DNA of 64,000 bases, taken from the NCBI GenBank assembly GCA_963932145.1, contig OZ010603.1, positions 77,135,464 through 77,199,463 on the forward strand, given 5' to 3'. The notes below the pieces were generated by a model. That model was not told the DNA's origin. It ran no database searches and was given only the letters and a program-made list of their open reading frames with translations. This document shows, piece after piece, positions 11,958 to 23,151 of the stretch. A program made the position numbers and the translations under genes. Within the stretch, counting starts at the first letter, position 1. The number at the start of each line of letters is the position of its first letter. Origin of the DNA: Acanthosepion lycidas. Lineage: Eukaryota > Mollusca > Cephalopoda > Sepiida > Sepiidae.

Positions 11958-12500
11958 TCATCTTTTTAATCATTTCACCACCTCAAACAAGGCAATATAG
12001 CCACTAAGACACAAGGAGATGGAGTATAAAAGAATATGAGAAAAAGAACAACATCAAGGAGAGAGAGCAATAAAAGAACACAAATTAAGAAGATGAAAGA
12101 TGATGATTAACATTGCATTTAAATTCTTGAAGATGAAAGTTGACTTGAAAGCAAGTAGACAAGTGAGAAGTGCAAAAAAGATACTGTTAAATAAAACATA
12201 TGGTTACATTTCCAAATGTAAAATGATGAAACCTAGCTGCCAATCTAGTACTGCATTTAAATTCATAAAGTCTAGGTACCATAGAGGAAAGTTCATCAAA
12301 ATAATTACCATGAACATACTTATCAGATTAAGAAACTGAACTTATGGTTACATCTAGCCACTTCAACTGTAAAATGACGAGACCTAGCTGCCAATCTAGT
12401 ACTGCCCTTAAATTCATAAAATCGAGGTACCATAGAAGAAAGCTGACCAGAACAATTACCATGAAAATATTTATAGAAAAGGCACACAGAAGCTATGTTA
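11958..12500 (-). mobile_element. LINE 3' end with an internal tandem duplication
   Basis: This is the same family and 3' tail as 1730-2225: the untranslated segment and T run match block for block. The coding tail appears twice in tandem (about 12196-12330 and 12343-12490), each copy containing AGACCTAGCTGCCAATCTAG-like sequence. It lies back to back with a plus-strand copy of the same LINE beginning near 12560. Confidence 0.7.
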
Positions 12501-12559
12501 CAACAATGGGAAAAAGACTGGTAAGCAGATTTTTATTTGGATTTTATCAAGAAAATATT

Positions 12560-13440
12560 AAAAAAAAATTGTCCTAAATGGCCATTCTTCCAGATCTTTT
12601 TTACATTAATGCAGAAGTTCCTTAAGGCTCTATCTTTGGACCTATGTTGTTCTTAATTTTCATAAATGACCTCACTGATGGCTTCAGCTGTCAACTTGGT
12701 ATCTATGTTGAGGATACAACTAAATACTCATTTCTTAACAGTAAGTATCCTAAGTCAGATTGGCTCAATACGGTCAAATTGGCAGCTGATCTCAAAAGTG
12801 ACCAAAAATCTGCTGTAAACTGGGGTAACGAATGGCTTGTTAATTTTGAAGCCTCCAAAACAAAACTACTCTCTATTAGTCATATGAGAGATCCCTTTCT
12901 GCCATTAGCATAGCTGATGATAAACTCCAGAAGAGTGATTCGGTGTGTGCCTTCTCAGGCTAAAATTTTCTGCTGACATGAAGAGATTTATATTGAATCA
13001 ATTGCTAAGTCTGCTGCTAGGAATTTTTCTCACCAGAATCTATCTTACATATTTATAAGTCTATCCTTCATCCTTTGAATATTGGTGCCACATATGGTCT
13101 GGTACTCCAGCTATATATTTTGAGATTCTTGATAAAATCCAAAGAAGAACCTGCAATATTATTGGTCCTAAACTGTCATCTCTGCTTCAGTCACTTTCTC
13201 ACAACCATAATGTAGCTTCCATGTGCTTTTTATATAAATACTTTCACAGCAATTGCTCTGATAATCTTTCCTCTTTGGTACTTTAACTTTACAAATTTAA
13301 GCACAGTACTAGATTGGCAACAAGGTCTCATCGTTTTAGAGTTGAAATCGTTGAATGTAGCCATAAGTTCTATGCTAACAGTTTCTTCTATCAGATTTCA
13401 ACTTTCATTTTCAAAACTTTAAACGTAATGTCAATCATTA
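12560..13440 (+). mobile_element. Non-LTR retrotransposon reverse-transcriptase fragment
   Basis: The clearest part, 12644-12913, reads MLFLIFINDLTDGF and then a degenerate palm motif, YVEDTT, where YADDT is expected. NWGNEWLVNFEASKTKLLSI follows. This order (GPxLFLIFINDL, YxDD, W..WxxxFNxxKxxxL) is the RT palm and thumb of jockey/CR1-type LINEs. Further along, broken frames continue into the C-terminal domain and the same tail as the copies at 1730 and 11958. The first catalytic Asp of the YADD pair is replaced by Glu and there are several stops, so it is dead. Confidence 0.85.
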
Positions 13441-13830
13441 TCTTCTGTCCCATAATAGTAGTTACATTTAATATACAAAATGTTTATAGAAATGTAACAG
13501 CCATTATGGGACAGAGGTGGTATCAATTATGGTGCTGTTTATATCAAATGATTTGGAAATTTGAAAATATGTGAGAGAAATTTGTTTTGAATTATTTAGC
13601 GGTTTTATTCATCATTGATTTTATACTACCTTTGTCCCATAATAGTACATTTAGTGAATGAAATGTATATGAAAAATGGAACAACTCTAATGGGACAGAG
13701 ATAGTATGAATCATGGCAGTGTTAATTTTAAATTACATTATGATTCATCTGGAAATCTAAGAATATCTGATGAAAGTGTTTTATTCAACATTGACTTTAT
13801 ACTGCCTCTGTCCCACAATAGTTGATTTTG
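13441..13830. repeat. Tandem array of a palindromic MITE plus spacer (about 180-bp units)
   Basis: Each unit has an inverted-repeat element of about 90 bp whose ends read CTGTCCCATAATAGT and, inverted, ATTATGGGACAGAG. A 90-bp spacer follows, sharing GGTGCTGTT/GGCAGTGTT, TTGGAAATTTGAAAATAT and TTTATTCATCATTGA-type blocks. Units begin near 13441 and 13624, and a third begins near 13800 with only its left end. The TACTACCTCTGTCCCA terminus resembles Stowaway-like mariner MITE ends. Confidence 0.7.
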
Positions 13831-14544
13831 AAATTTTGAAAATCAGGTTGTGTGTCAAGAGCTTTTCAGCAGCCACTCACAACTTTTCAAATGAGTGAAC
13901 ACATTGACTTAGTCCAAAAAGTTAGAGGCCTTGTAAAACTTGACCCAAATCACTAACGAGTATCATATCATAGTCGAGTAATATTTTTATTTCAACGACA
14001 ATCATTAACAAGTCTTCCGATAGTCCAACGTTAAATATATCAAATTTAAGAATGAAAAATACTTCATTATAAAATAATCATTTTGTAACAAGTTTTTTTT
14101 TTCCTTGTTAATATGACTAATAAGAAATAAAGCCATATCTAAGATAATAACAATGAGACTTAAGTATTAACAATTCACAAGTGATCACTTACTTTAAAAA
14201 CAAGTGAAAAAAATAAATAGCTGGTAATTGATCTTAAGATCAAAACATTATCCAATCAAAACACATACAAACACAAAAAAAGCTTGAACTATTTTAACAT
14301 CTAACATTAATGAAAAACATTCTGATAATGACAGATCAAAATTCAAATAAACAGAAAGTGATTTAAAAAAAAAAAAAAAACAAAGTATCAATGACAATTT
14401 CTATCTAAATTCCCAATACATCAAAGTACAAATTTCATGAGGACATCTACAAAACAATAACAACGATGTTAAAACTAAAGTATTTCAAAACATAATTCTC
14501 TAGATAATCAAGGAATTTACACAGAAGTCAAATGCTTAACATAT

Positions 14545-14720
14545 TATTTTTTTTTCTCACTCAATAGGAGTAGATAGGTTTGCCTATCATCCAGTTCACA
14601 CTTCTCTCTGGTCTAGTGAATGGGAGTAGAGGGTTATCCCTTGTTCCCTGTTTAGGATTGGGTTTCTGGTTCCTTCTAAAGTTTACTTCAACTCCATACT
14701 CCTAACATTTCTGCCTGAAC
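14545..14720. repeat. Direct repeat, first copy
   Basis: The blocks CAATAGGAGTAGATAGGTTTG, TATCCCTTGTTCCCTGTTTA and GGTTCCTTCTAAAGT return in the same order at 14895-15060. The two copies sandwich the repeat at 14760-14890. Confidence 0.7.
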
Positions 14721-14759
14721 ACTGAAATTTTATTCACTAATTAAATCTTGACCTCTTCA

Positions 14760-14890
14760 AATCTAGAACTATCTTTCCTGCATAGCGACAAGTACTTCAC
14801 TTCTTGTCCTTTCTTACATTAATACAACTCCACACAGTAAACCTCTTCCTTGAGTGACTCTCGGACCTTATATTGGGCGAACATATATAT
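14760..14890. repeat. Unclassified interspersed repeat (shared with 10655-10775)
   Basis: It shares the blocks TCCTGCATAGCGACAAGTAC, TGTCCTTTCTTACAT, CCTTGAGTGACTCT and GGGCGAACAT with 10655-10775. Confidence 0.55.
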
Positions 14891-14894
14891 ATAA

Positions 14895-15060
14895 TCTTTT
14901 ATATTATTTTTTCCATCAATAGGAGTAGGTATGTTTGCCTATCATCCTGTTGATAATCCTCCCCAGTCTTTTGAATGGAAGTAGAGGTTTATCCCTTGTT
15001 TCCTGTTTAGGACTGGATTTCCAGTTCCTTCTAAAGTCTACATCAAATCTATACATTAAT
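14895..15060. repeat. Direct repeat, second copy
   Basis: Partner of 14545-14720 in the same orientation, differing by substitutions and small indels. Confidence 0.7.
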
Positions 15061-16520
15061 AATGAATAAAAATTGAAGAGGAAAAGCTTTTTAATGGCAA
15101 CAGGCTTCACCTTCAAAAATGACTGAGTTCATTGCCGACTTTGTGCTGCAGAATTGTAGTCTTTTGGTAAACTCAACTGTCTTATGAATATCTATAATTA
15201 ATAGCAAGTGTGGATGCCTACCTAATAAATGAGGACAAAATGCATTGTCATTAAAAAGCTCTTTTACTTTGTCTCATTTCTCCACTTTTGTTCAGATTCA
15301 GTATCCTAGTAACACACATGCTCCTAATTATAGATTAATTACCAGTTTAATTTACCAAAAGACCAGAATTCTGGTTGCCAATGAACTCACAATTTGTGAC
15401 ATAATCTTGTATCTCATTGCTCTACTGTAGAGTGAGCATCCAACAAATAGTTATAAAACAGAGGGTCTCTTTTATGCATGCTAGCAAATGTATGTGCCAA
15501 CTGGCAAATATATGCACAAACAAGCTTCATTTCAGTAAAGGGTCAACAACATTGAATATCTCATGAAAATCCAATTCAACACTAACAATGGTCTGCTAAA
15601 CACGTTTGCTAACCAGTGAAGCAGCCAAATGCTGATAATTATACAGTGTCACTTATAATCATTTAATAAGATTAAGACAGTGAATCATACAAGGCACAAA
15701 GTGTTCACGCCTAGACATAATAGAAGTTTTTTTTTTTTAGAAATTTTCCAACAATTTTTACACAAAGGTCATCTACTCTCTCCAAGCAGCAAGGTCAATC
15801 ATTCACTTCAGGAAAGCAAGGTCAAACCACTCTACCCAAGCTATACTTCCAACACCTGAATTTAATTTTTACAATAACAATTCCAGTTAATTACAGGAAT
15901 TCATCCAATACATGACTCCAGATTCGGTGCTAGAAACTTCCATTCTGCATTTATTTTTGATACTGTAACTTCTTGAGTACAGTAAGTCAAATAAATTAAC
16001 TTTGAGATACCACAATGTTAGTGAAATTTTGAATTAATCAAAAAAAGATTATTTAAAACAAACTGAGCATTAAATGATTAATAAAGTTAAAAAAAAAAAA
16101 ACAAATTGTAAAGAAAAACAAACAAAAGAAAAAATACATTCATATGCTTATAATCATTTTTTCATGTTTTTCTGGTATTCACAAACATTTTGTAGCTGGG
16201 TATAAACAAACAATTCTTCATTGTTTTGGCTTCAATAATATTACAGATAAAAGTTCTATACAGCTTTCACATTATCTAATGACTTCAATGTTGTCCTTAT
16301 CAATAAATTCAATTCTAATACGAAAACATTTGTACAATGTTAGGTCTCAGCAAATGTCATAAAAGGTTGTAGAAATCTAGGTCACGATCCAATTCTGACA
16401 AGATATAGTTCTAACCAAGATAACAGATCTTCTACTTCAAAACTATTCTTAATCAGATGATAAACTGAAGTACAACCAAATTCATTCAAACATTTCTGAA
16501 AAATTATGTAACTTCAAAAG
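15061..16520. other. Intergenic DNA, nothing recognised
   Basis: AT-rich sequence with A and T runs near 15728 and 16090. No motif-bearing open frame. Confidence 0.4.
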
Positions 16521-16524
16521 GTCT

Positions 16525-16830
16525 GTCTATATTCCTGAGATGAGGTATTGTAACTATTTACACTATTTACATTGTTTGGACTGTTGTCCTCATATCATAT
16601 TCACAACAATTTGGCTGTTGTTCGCTCCTGCCTTCTTTAGACTTGTGAGTTCAAAACCTGGCCACAGCAGAGGTGAACAAAAACTAAGTTGAGTTACTAA
16701 AAAGGAAACAATCTACCCCAGTGGACATAAAAAAAGTGTTCGGTTTGGAATTCCAATCATCTGAAGAAGTCTGGAGTATACAATGGCAGAAACGCAATGA
16801 GGACAACAGTTTGAACAATGTAAATAGTTT
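16525..16830. mobile_element. Palindromic retroposon with tRNA-like centre
   Basis: The left arm starts with the outer tail in full (TGTCTATATTCCTGAGATGA, then GGACTGTTGTCCTCAT). The centre, around 16643-16670, has a B-box-like GTGAGTTCAAAACCTGG followed by GCCACAGCAGAGGTGAAC. The right arm repeats the body in inverted orientation (ATTCCAATCATCTGAAGAAG ... GAGGACAACAGTTTGAACAA). Possible flanking repeats AAAAGGTCTG / AAAATGTCTG are weak. Confidence 0.65.
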
Positions 16831-17059
16831 AAAATGTCTGCAATGCATTTCGACATTTGAATCCTTTACATAGTAACAGCAGATGGCCAGAGATAAACCA
16901 GATATTTATATACTCAGCAAAGCATTACTTAAATGCTCACAAAATATATATAGCTGTAATCAAGGCTTATAAAAATGTTTCATACAATGAAAATAGCATT
17001 ATAAGATTAGCAACTGCACTAATAAGAATTATTTGACAATAATTTCAAAGCTGTTTAAA

Positions 17060-17165
17060 CTCAGACTATTGTCCTCATATTTGTTGTTGCTATAATGTTT
17101 CGGCCATTATGCCAGACAGCATTCATCAGTAGTAAATCAATCTGTGTAACCTATAGGAAATTCTG
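17060..17165 (-). repeat. Palindromic retroposon family, single diverged arm
   Basis: The blocks CAGACTATTGTCCTCATAT and ATAATGTTTCGGCCATTATG match the inward-reading left arm. The matching right arm is missing. Confidence 0.55.
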
Positions 17166-17169
17166 AATT

Positions 17170-20100
17170 GCTTGCATAGTGGTCCAAATGTAAATAACAA
17201 AGCCAATCGTTATAAGAAATAATGAACAACCAATATTAAGAAATTCCAAATAAAATAAGACCCAAGTAAGAACTCTTAAAAATCCAAGAAAATGTCCTAT
17301 TTAATCACTTAATTTGAAAGAGATTTGAATCAGAAATTTTGTTAGCATCCCTCATTAAAATACTTTTTTGTAATAATGACATGAAACATCAGTTTGGCAA
17401 ATAGAAAATATCTTGAAGCTATGATGCAAGCAATAAAAAAAAAACTTTATAATTTATACAGTGGATATGTTGGTGAGATTCTAAAAAAAAAAAAAAAATA
17501 CAAAGGATTAAAGTAAACTAAACATATTCTCCGCCATTATTACGTCTCCATCTTTAAATATTAAAATGCACGACGCGACCTCATTTTTTTTTTATCTCTG
17601 CAGTTACAGACGTCCAACTCATCTGAGAATACTAAAAGCTAAACTACTGGTAATATAAATGTCCGATTATTTGGCTTAAACTTCTTTCTTTTAAAACATA
17701 TAACCAAGAAAATGGTCCGGAAATGTATGATCGCCCACGTCCTGAAGGGACACAGCACAGAGTAGACGTCAAGTAAAGCGAATACTTTCTTCCACTGTTG
17801 CCAAGGAGTCGACAAAGCTAAGGAGGAAAAAAAACGCATAATGAAGATTACATTGAAAATAGTTATAAATAAAATAATCAAAACGACACTGGTTTCATTT
17901 AGCTTCTTATTAATAGAAATGAAGCTAGAAAAAAAAGCCACGTTGCTTCCAATTCAAGAACGCATTTCTAAACGGAGGCTAAACAGGAAGATTACGTCAT
18001 AATATGGCGCCACTTCTTAGTAAAAAAAAAAAAAATAGATATTTTTAACAGTTCTACAGACCAAACACAAAGAACATTATGTACAAATGTTTAGAATTAT
18101 AGAAGCATCTATTTAAGGCAATTTTCAACTAGGGTAAATGTATTTCGTAAGAGGAAATATGAAGAGATAACGCACAAGCAATGTGACAATTAGATCACGA
18201 ATAGGAAGGTGAAGTTAATTTCTATGCAGAGAATAACAATGGCGCGACTCGAAATACGCAGTTTGATAGCAATGACAAAAGAAAGAAAACCTGTGGGGGT
18301 TAATAATTAGCTTGGCATTTTGTCTACTTAGAATATATATATATATAAAATTGTATTTCTTCCTATCGCTCCTCCTCTTTTTCCATCATGCGAATCGGCA
18401 AATTGCACAGTCAACGGATGACGTCATCAAGTACAGAGCAATCATGGCCGCCAAGGCTAAAAACTCCAAAGACATCGTCACTCAACAAAATCGGGCTTTT
18501 TTTAAAAATATCTTTTCAAAAAGATCAATCTCATTTTATATATTAGTCCAATTCTTTAAAGTCTTTTTATATGAAATGTCCGTCTACGAAGCTAAGTTTC
18601 AGGTTTGGCAATGTTTTGAAGAAAGGCCAATGAGCGGATGCAAGTAAACATTCAAGTCCAAGCAATTGTATTGTAGAATATTAAGATGAAACACTACTGG
18701 TACTGAAATCTTTATCTAGTTATTTTTTTTAAAGCTTAATCCCAACAAATTAGGTAAGAAGGACCTAATTTCAAAATTAATAATAAATGTCTTTAAATCC
18801 ACATTAACCAGCTATTGAACAGCAACTTTCTATAAAGAGTAATAATGTCTATGACAATATTGAAGAAATATGTCGTTTAAGTTTTATAAAGAAATACTTA
18901 AAATCATGTCTAAGGGGAAATACTAAACGAGAAAGGAAGAAATATCTATTTAACACAAGTTACAACTTTGAAGAAAGTTATTATTCGCCAATTCAATGAA
19001 GATGTTTGTTTAAGGTTTACAAACCATCAAGTATCTTTTGCTCATTTCATAATTTATATTCATTTATAAAATATATATATAAATTCACATACATACATAC
19101 ATACATACGCACACACATAAAACTCGGTTTCTTCTCTTTAACACTCGACACGGTGATGATGTCGAACTGATCATGTGGGAAATACTTACGAATTTGTATG
19201 TAGATATTCAAAACTCAATTGGGCCCGGCTGAGGTTGCTGTATGCCATGATGTTGGGCTAATCAATTCTTTTCAACCAAAAGAGAGAAGAAAAAAAAGCA
19301 AATTTGAACCAAAAATACCTTTTTCTTTTCTTTTTTTATCTTTTACAAAGAAAATACGAAGAGAAGCAGAGGGAAAAAAATTCAAGAAATAATTAAAAAA
19401 TTAACGAACCGCGAATATTGAATTGTCGCTTTTTTTCTTTTTGCTAAGTAGACAAAGAAACTTTCTTTTTTTTTTTTTTTTTGATTAAAAGTACTTTAAG
19501 ATATGTTTCTGTGGTTTGTGATTTCTCTATCTAGTCCTCGAAAATAAAATAAAATCAAACACTAAGTTTGAGTTATAAACTTTAAAGACAGAACAAAACA
19601 AAAAGTTTTACATTCTTTGAGAAACAAAAAAAAAAAAAAAAAAAAAAAAAAAACACAAACAAATGACGTTGTGTCCCCCAAAAAATCTGCTTTCTTCTAC
19701 AGTCGTTGCCTGTATTATTTGTCAATATTAAATGGCATAGACTGGCTTTTCTTTTGTTTTTCAATCGTAAACGTACTGCCGGTCATATTATATATTTTAT
19801 AAGGGAGCTGAAAAAATTTCTTTTTTTGTTTGACAGAGGAAAAAAAAAATGTCTTTTTTATATCCGTTTGCTTTTTTCTTCTTGATGAATATGACAAACA
19901 AAAATGAATGATTTTTTTTTTTTTCTTTTTCAGAACTGAGCTAGCCAGAAGAAACTGTCTGTCGTTCATCCACTTTCAGACCAATAATAACGTTAAGAAG
20001 AAAAGAATGGAGGGAAAAATAAAGGCTGCCTGTCTGGACTGAAACAGGTTCAAGCGACATAACAGAATTTGTTTTAACAGACGAGGAAGGGGGGGAAGCA

Positions 20101-21200
20101 AAGTAGGAAGGGGAGACGAGAAGGAGAAAAAGAAAATGAAAGAGAGAGGGGGAGGAATGAAGAGTGAGTAAGAAAGAAAATGTGTGATACACTAATTCAT
20201 TCTTTCACCAAAACAGTGGGTCATAAAAGCGACCTCAGGCACTGATACTCACCAGTTGGAATCCGATAAATAAAAAAATAAATAAATTTTCTTAGGCTAA
20301 TAATGGTAATAATTAATACAATAGAAAAAGTATTTGGGTTGGATAATGAAACATTTCCTGAAAATCAGTTTGACAGCATTCAATTTCCATATGAATAGAA
20401 ACTAAAGCTTTAAGCTAGTTTTTAAGTTTGAAAATAATTTATTAATTACATAATTGCTTTTTCTCTCATGATTTTTCTTCAGAAACGATATTCAGTCATA
20501 AGTGATACATTTATTCTCTAAGCGAACACTAAAAACTTAAAAGATTATATTTCAGTAAAAACATTAAAACCCTAGAAGAAAGAGCACAGAAACACAAAAG
20601 AAAATGAAAAACCGATTTCAATTCGTCAAAATAAAAAATAGATGATTATAAAAAGGCTTTATAAAGCAATGTTTTTGTTGTTATTAGAGAAAGAAATTTA
20701 TTGTGAATAAAACAATTCCTCAGACTTTTCTCGCTTTAAAATAAATTCCTTAACAATACAAAAAACAAAACACGGGAAACTTTTTGTTTTTTATTATTAT
20801 TTAAGCTTTTTTTTGTCCTAAAGACTCAATTTTTAGCACAGGAACATTTCAAAAATAAATGTTCTCGTTGTCGAACACAAGCAATAATAATGTTGCTTTT
20901 TTCTTTCATTTTTTTTTTTTTTTTTTGGTAAAGAAAAATATTTTCAAGGCTAAAAAATGATTTGAATAAATCCTCAAATATTTTTTAAGCAACACACCCA
21001 GTGCGAAATTAAATTAAATAACTCTAGTTGTTGTCGAGAGAAACGATATTTTCTTTTTTGTTTAACAACCGAACACGTGCGCCCCCCTCCGCAGCCTCAT
21101 TCCGAACAGCAACGTTTTTTTTGTTTTTTAAATGCCTTGGCCTCTATATCGCCATGATGAGGAAACTCATGATCTTAAGAGAGAAATAAATAAATAAAAA
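17170..21200. other. Mostly unique DNA upstream of CUSTOS
   Basis: This stretch lacks the SINEs, LINEs and palindromic elements common elsewhere. It contains several ATGGCG/ATGGCC strings (18003, 18239, 18444), a full CRE palindrome at 18419, long A and T runs, and a G/A-rich tract at about 20080-20175. It could hold promoter or enhancer DNA for CUSTOS or for an unseen upstream gene. No exon can be called. Two open frames (17639-17941 minus, 18312-18647 plus) have no recognisable motif. Confidence 0.4.
18419..18426. promoter_or_regulatory. CRE palindrome TGACGTCA
   Basis: A perfect 8-bp cAMP-response-element consensus, about 3 kb upstream of the CUSTOS start. Further perfect copies lie at 21875-21882, 24774-24781 and 31431-31438. 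Function is not shown by the sequence. Confidence 0.4.
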
Positions 21201-21375
21201 AATAGAACAAGGACAAAATAATTCACACTCGCGCCAATGAGTGATAAATGAACAATAATACAAGCGCAGAAAATCTCTCCGACATCGCCGAAACTGGCAG
21301 ATAATATTCACGACCTAGTTCGATAACTGGGTTGTGTTCGGTAACCGGCAGCTTCTTGCTACTTGATAAAATAAT

Positions 21376-21405
21376 ATGGCGACTTGTAGTGGGATCCTCA
21401 TATGA
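21376..21405 (+). promoter_or_regulatory. Upstream ORF overlapping the first CUSTOS ATG
   Basis: A nine-codon open frame starts in the context AATATGGCG and ends with a TGA whose first two bases are the T and G of the first in-frame CUSTOS ATG (ATGA overlap). If the transcript starts upstream of 21376, ribosomes would meet this ATG first. Initiation at CUSTOS would then need leaky scanning or termination-reinitiation. The ATATGGCG string also resembles a YY1 core, often found at housekeeping transcription starts. The start site itself is not known. Confidence 0.45.
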
Positions 21406-21516
21406 AAATGATATCCATGAGCGACAGTAGTAGTAGTGAAGAGGAGGACAGCCTGGAACTCCAACGCCTTAAAGATGCTGCAGTCACCTTAGAACCAGAC
21501 GGTGACTTGCATGCAA
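21402..21516 (+). CDS. CUSTOS: CUSTOS homologue, coding exon 1
   Basis: This is the first coding exon of a CUSTOS (C12orf43) orthologue, known in vertebrates as a nuclear protein that modulates Wnt/beta-catenin signalling. It encodes residues 1-38 plus one base. Residues 7-16 form an acidic serine patch (SDSSSSEEED). Residues 17-27, SLELQRLKDAA, match the ELERCREAA segment after the serine-rich start of the human protein as I recall it. The exon ends at a consensus donor, GTAAGT at 21517, leaving phase 1. ATG codons at residues 1, 3 and 6 are all possible starts; codon 3 has the best context (A at -3), and codon 1 overlaps a short upstream ORF. The exon alone would be too short to identify; the call rests on the four exons joining in frame. 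Confidence 0.85.
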
Positions 21517-21874
21517 GTAAGTGATTTCATATTAATTACCAAAATCAATATTTCACTTGTGTCTAAGAACTATGGAACTTCCTTGCCATACAGACATTTT
21601 TTTTTTTACACATACGGAAGAAAAAATCGGTTTATATTAAAAAATACCAAACTTTTCTTCATTTTTTTTTTTAAATTCTGGTTATTAAATTATAGCTGAC
21701 TATTATAAAATACTATTAATTTGTGAAGTTCTTCACTTATCGATATTTTCAAAATTGTGTATATTTCTCCTCGACATAATTTACAAACGCACACAGCCAC
21801 TTTTCCAACTACTATTACCATCACCTCTTCCTCTGTAGGCCGCGTGGTGCCTCCTACTTCGTCTTTCACTTACA

Positions 21875-21882
21875 TGACGTCA
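21875..21882. promoter_or_regulatory. CRE palindrome TGACGTCA in intron 1
   Basis: A perfect CRE consensus 360 bp after exon 1, in a relatively GC-rich stretch (21780-22020). Confidence 0.35.
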
Positions 21883-23115
21883 CATACACTGCTTACCATA
21901 TATGGTAATAGCACTGCGCAATGGCATTATGCTAATGCGTATTTCACCACACATTTGATTGTATTCCTTAGGTTCAGCTGTATAGACGTGGCCCTAGAAT
22001 TCGTTAACATTGTCGACCACACATTACTACCAATATGTAGGTATGGTATAAAAATACACACATCGTTATACATTATATGTATGTGTGTTTATGTGTACAG
22101 TCACCTCTAACTACGGAAACATCTTCCTACCGAATGAAAATGCATCGAGCAAGGAGACCCGACAAAATTCGCTTTGGCAATATTGTATTGATGATGTGTT
22201 ATGAATTTATAATTAGTGAGAAGTTAACAAAGACCACCCCCCGATGGTTTTAATCTTTTTTTTTTTTTAAATTGTTTCCTTCGAGAAACATAAAAATAGG
22301 ATCCAGTCCTGTTAATTAATGGAGATTGTTTTTAAATCTGGTAAACCCACATTTTTATTTTTTTTTTTTTTTTTTTTTACTAATAAGGACGGAGATCTTC
22401 TATTTTTATTATTTTTATTTAATTATTCTGTTTTTATTTGTTTATACGTTTATTTTTAGTGATAAATCACTGCAACACGTCAGACAAGGACCTGGAGGGA
22501 GTGAAAAAAACGTACACTAAAAACAACAGGATGGATTTAATTTCTTTTTTTTTTTAATTTTATTTTTCTTTGTCTTTCTTTTTAATGTTAATTTAAAAAT
22601 GTCATCGCATGTTGACACGCTTTTTTTAACAACAATCAGAAAAATCACATCACACAAAAAAAATGAGGGAAGATTCAAATTTGAAACTTAGGATATTTTG
22701 GGTTTTAAATTTAAGTTTTGCAATTTCAATAATTGCGATTATGGATTTTTTTTAATTTATTTGTAACTTATTTCCAATTTTTCATATATCCAAGCTGTTT
22801 TTACCTGAAAAATGTTGCTTTTGTAGTTTTCTCTGCTAAAAGTTAAAACTAATACTTTTAAAGAAAAATTTAAATCTTTATATTTTAATTTTGAAAAGTG
22901 CTGTGTCCTTAATTAAATATCCAAATATAATTCCTTGGCTTCTTAGTCTTACAAATAAATGTAATTTTCTAAAATCTTTAATGCTATGGTCAGTGCTACA
23001 TTCATTATTTGTTTTTCTTTTTTTTAAAAAGAAAAGCCTTCCTGATTCGTTCAAACTTGTGTTCATCTTAGATTTCGATTTTCCTTAAAAATGTTTGATT
23101 TAACGTAATTTTTGC

Positions 23116-23118
<3 letters not shown>

Positions 23119-23151
<33 letters not shown>
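23119..23151. repeat. Long T tract
   Basis: An uninterrupted run of more than 30 T. Similar sense-strand T runs of about 19 or more occur near 22355, 24390, 24995, 25063, 26681, 32698 and 32826. Confidence 0.9.

Noticed and set aside
17639-17941. 100-codon minus-strand frame with hydrophobic stretches
   Set aside because: Composition is typical of AT-rich chance frames. Possible acceptor sites exist on the minus strand, but no combination gave a recognisable protein.
18312-18647. 111-codon open frame, with an internal ATGGCCGCC start at 18444
   Set aside because: The start context is excellent, but the protein has no recognisable motif, becomes Phe/Lys/Ile-rich as random AT-rich DNA does, and has no supporting splice sites or repeats. 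It is left as unproven.
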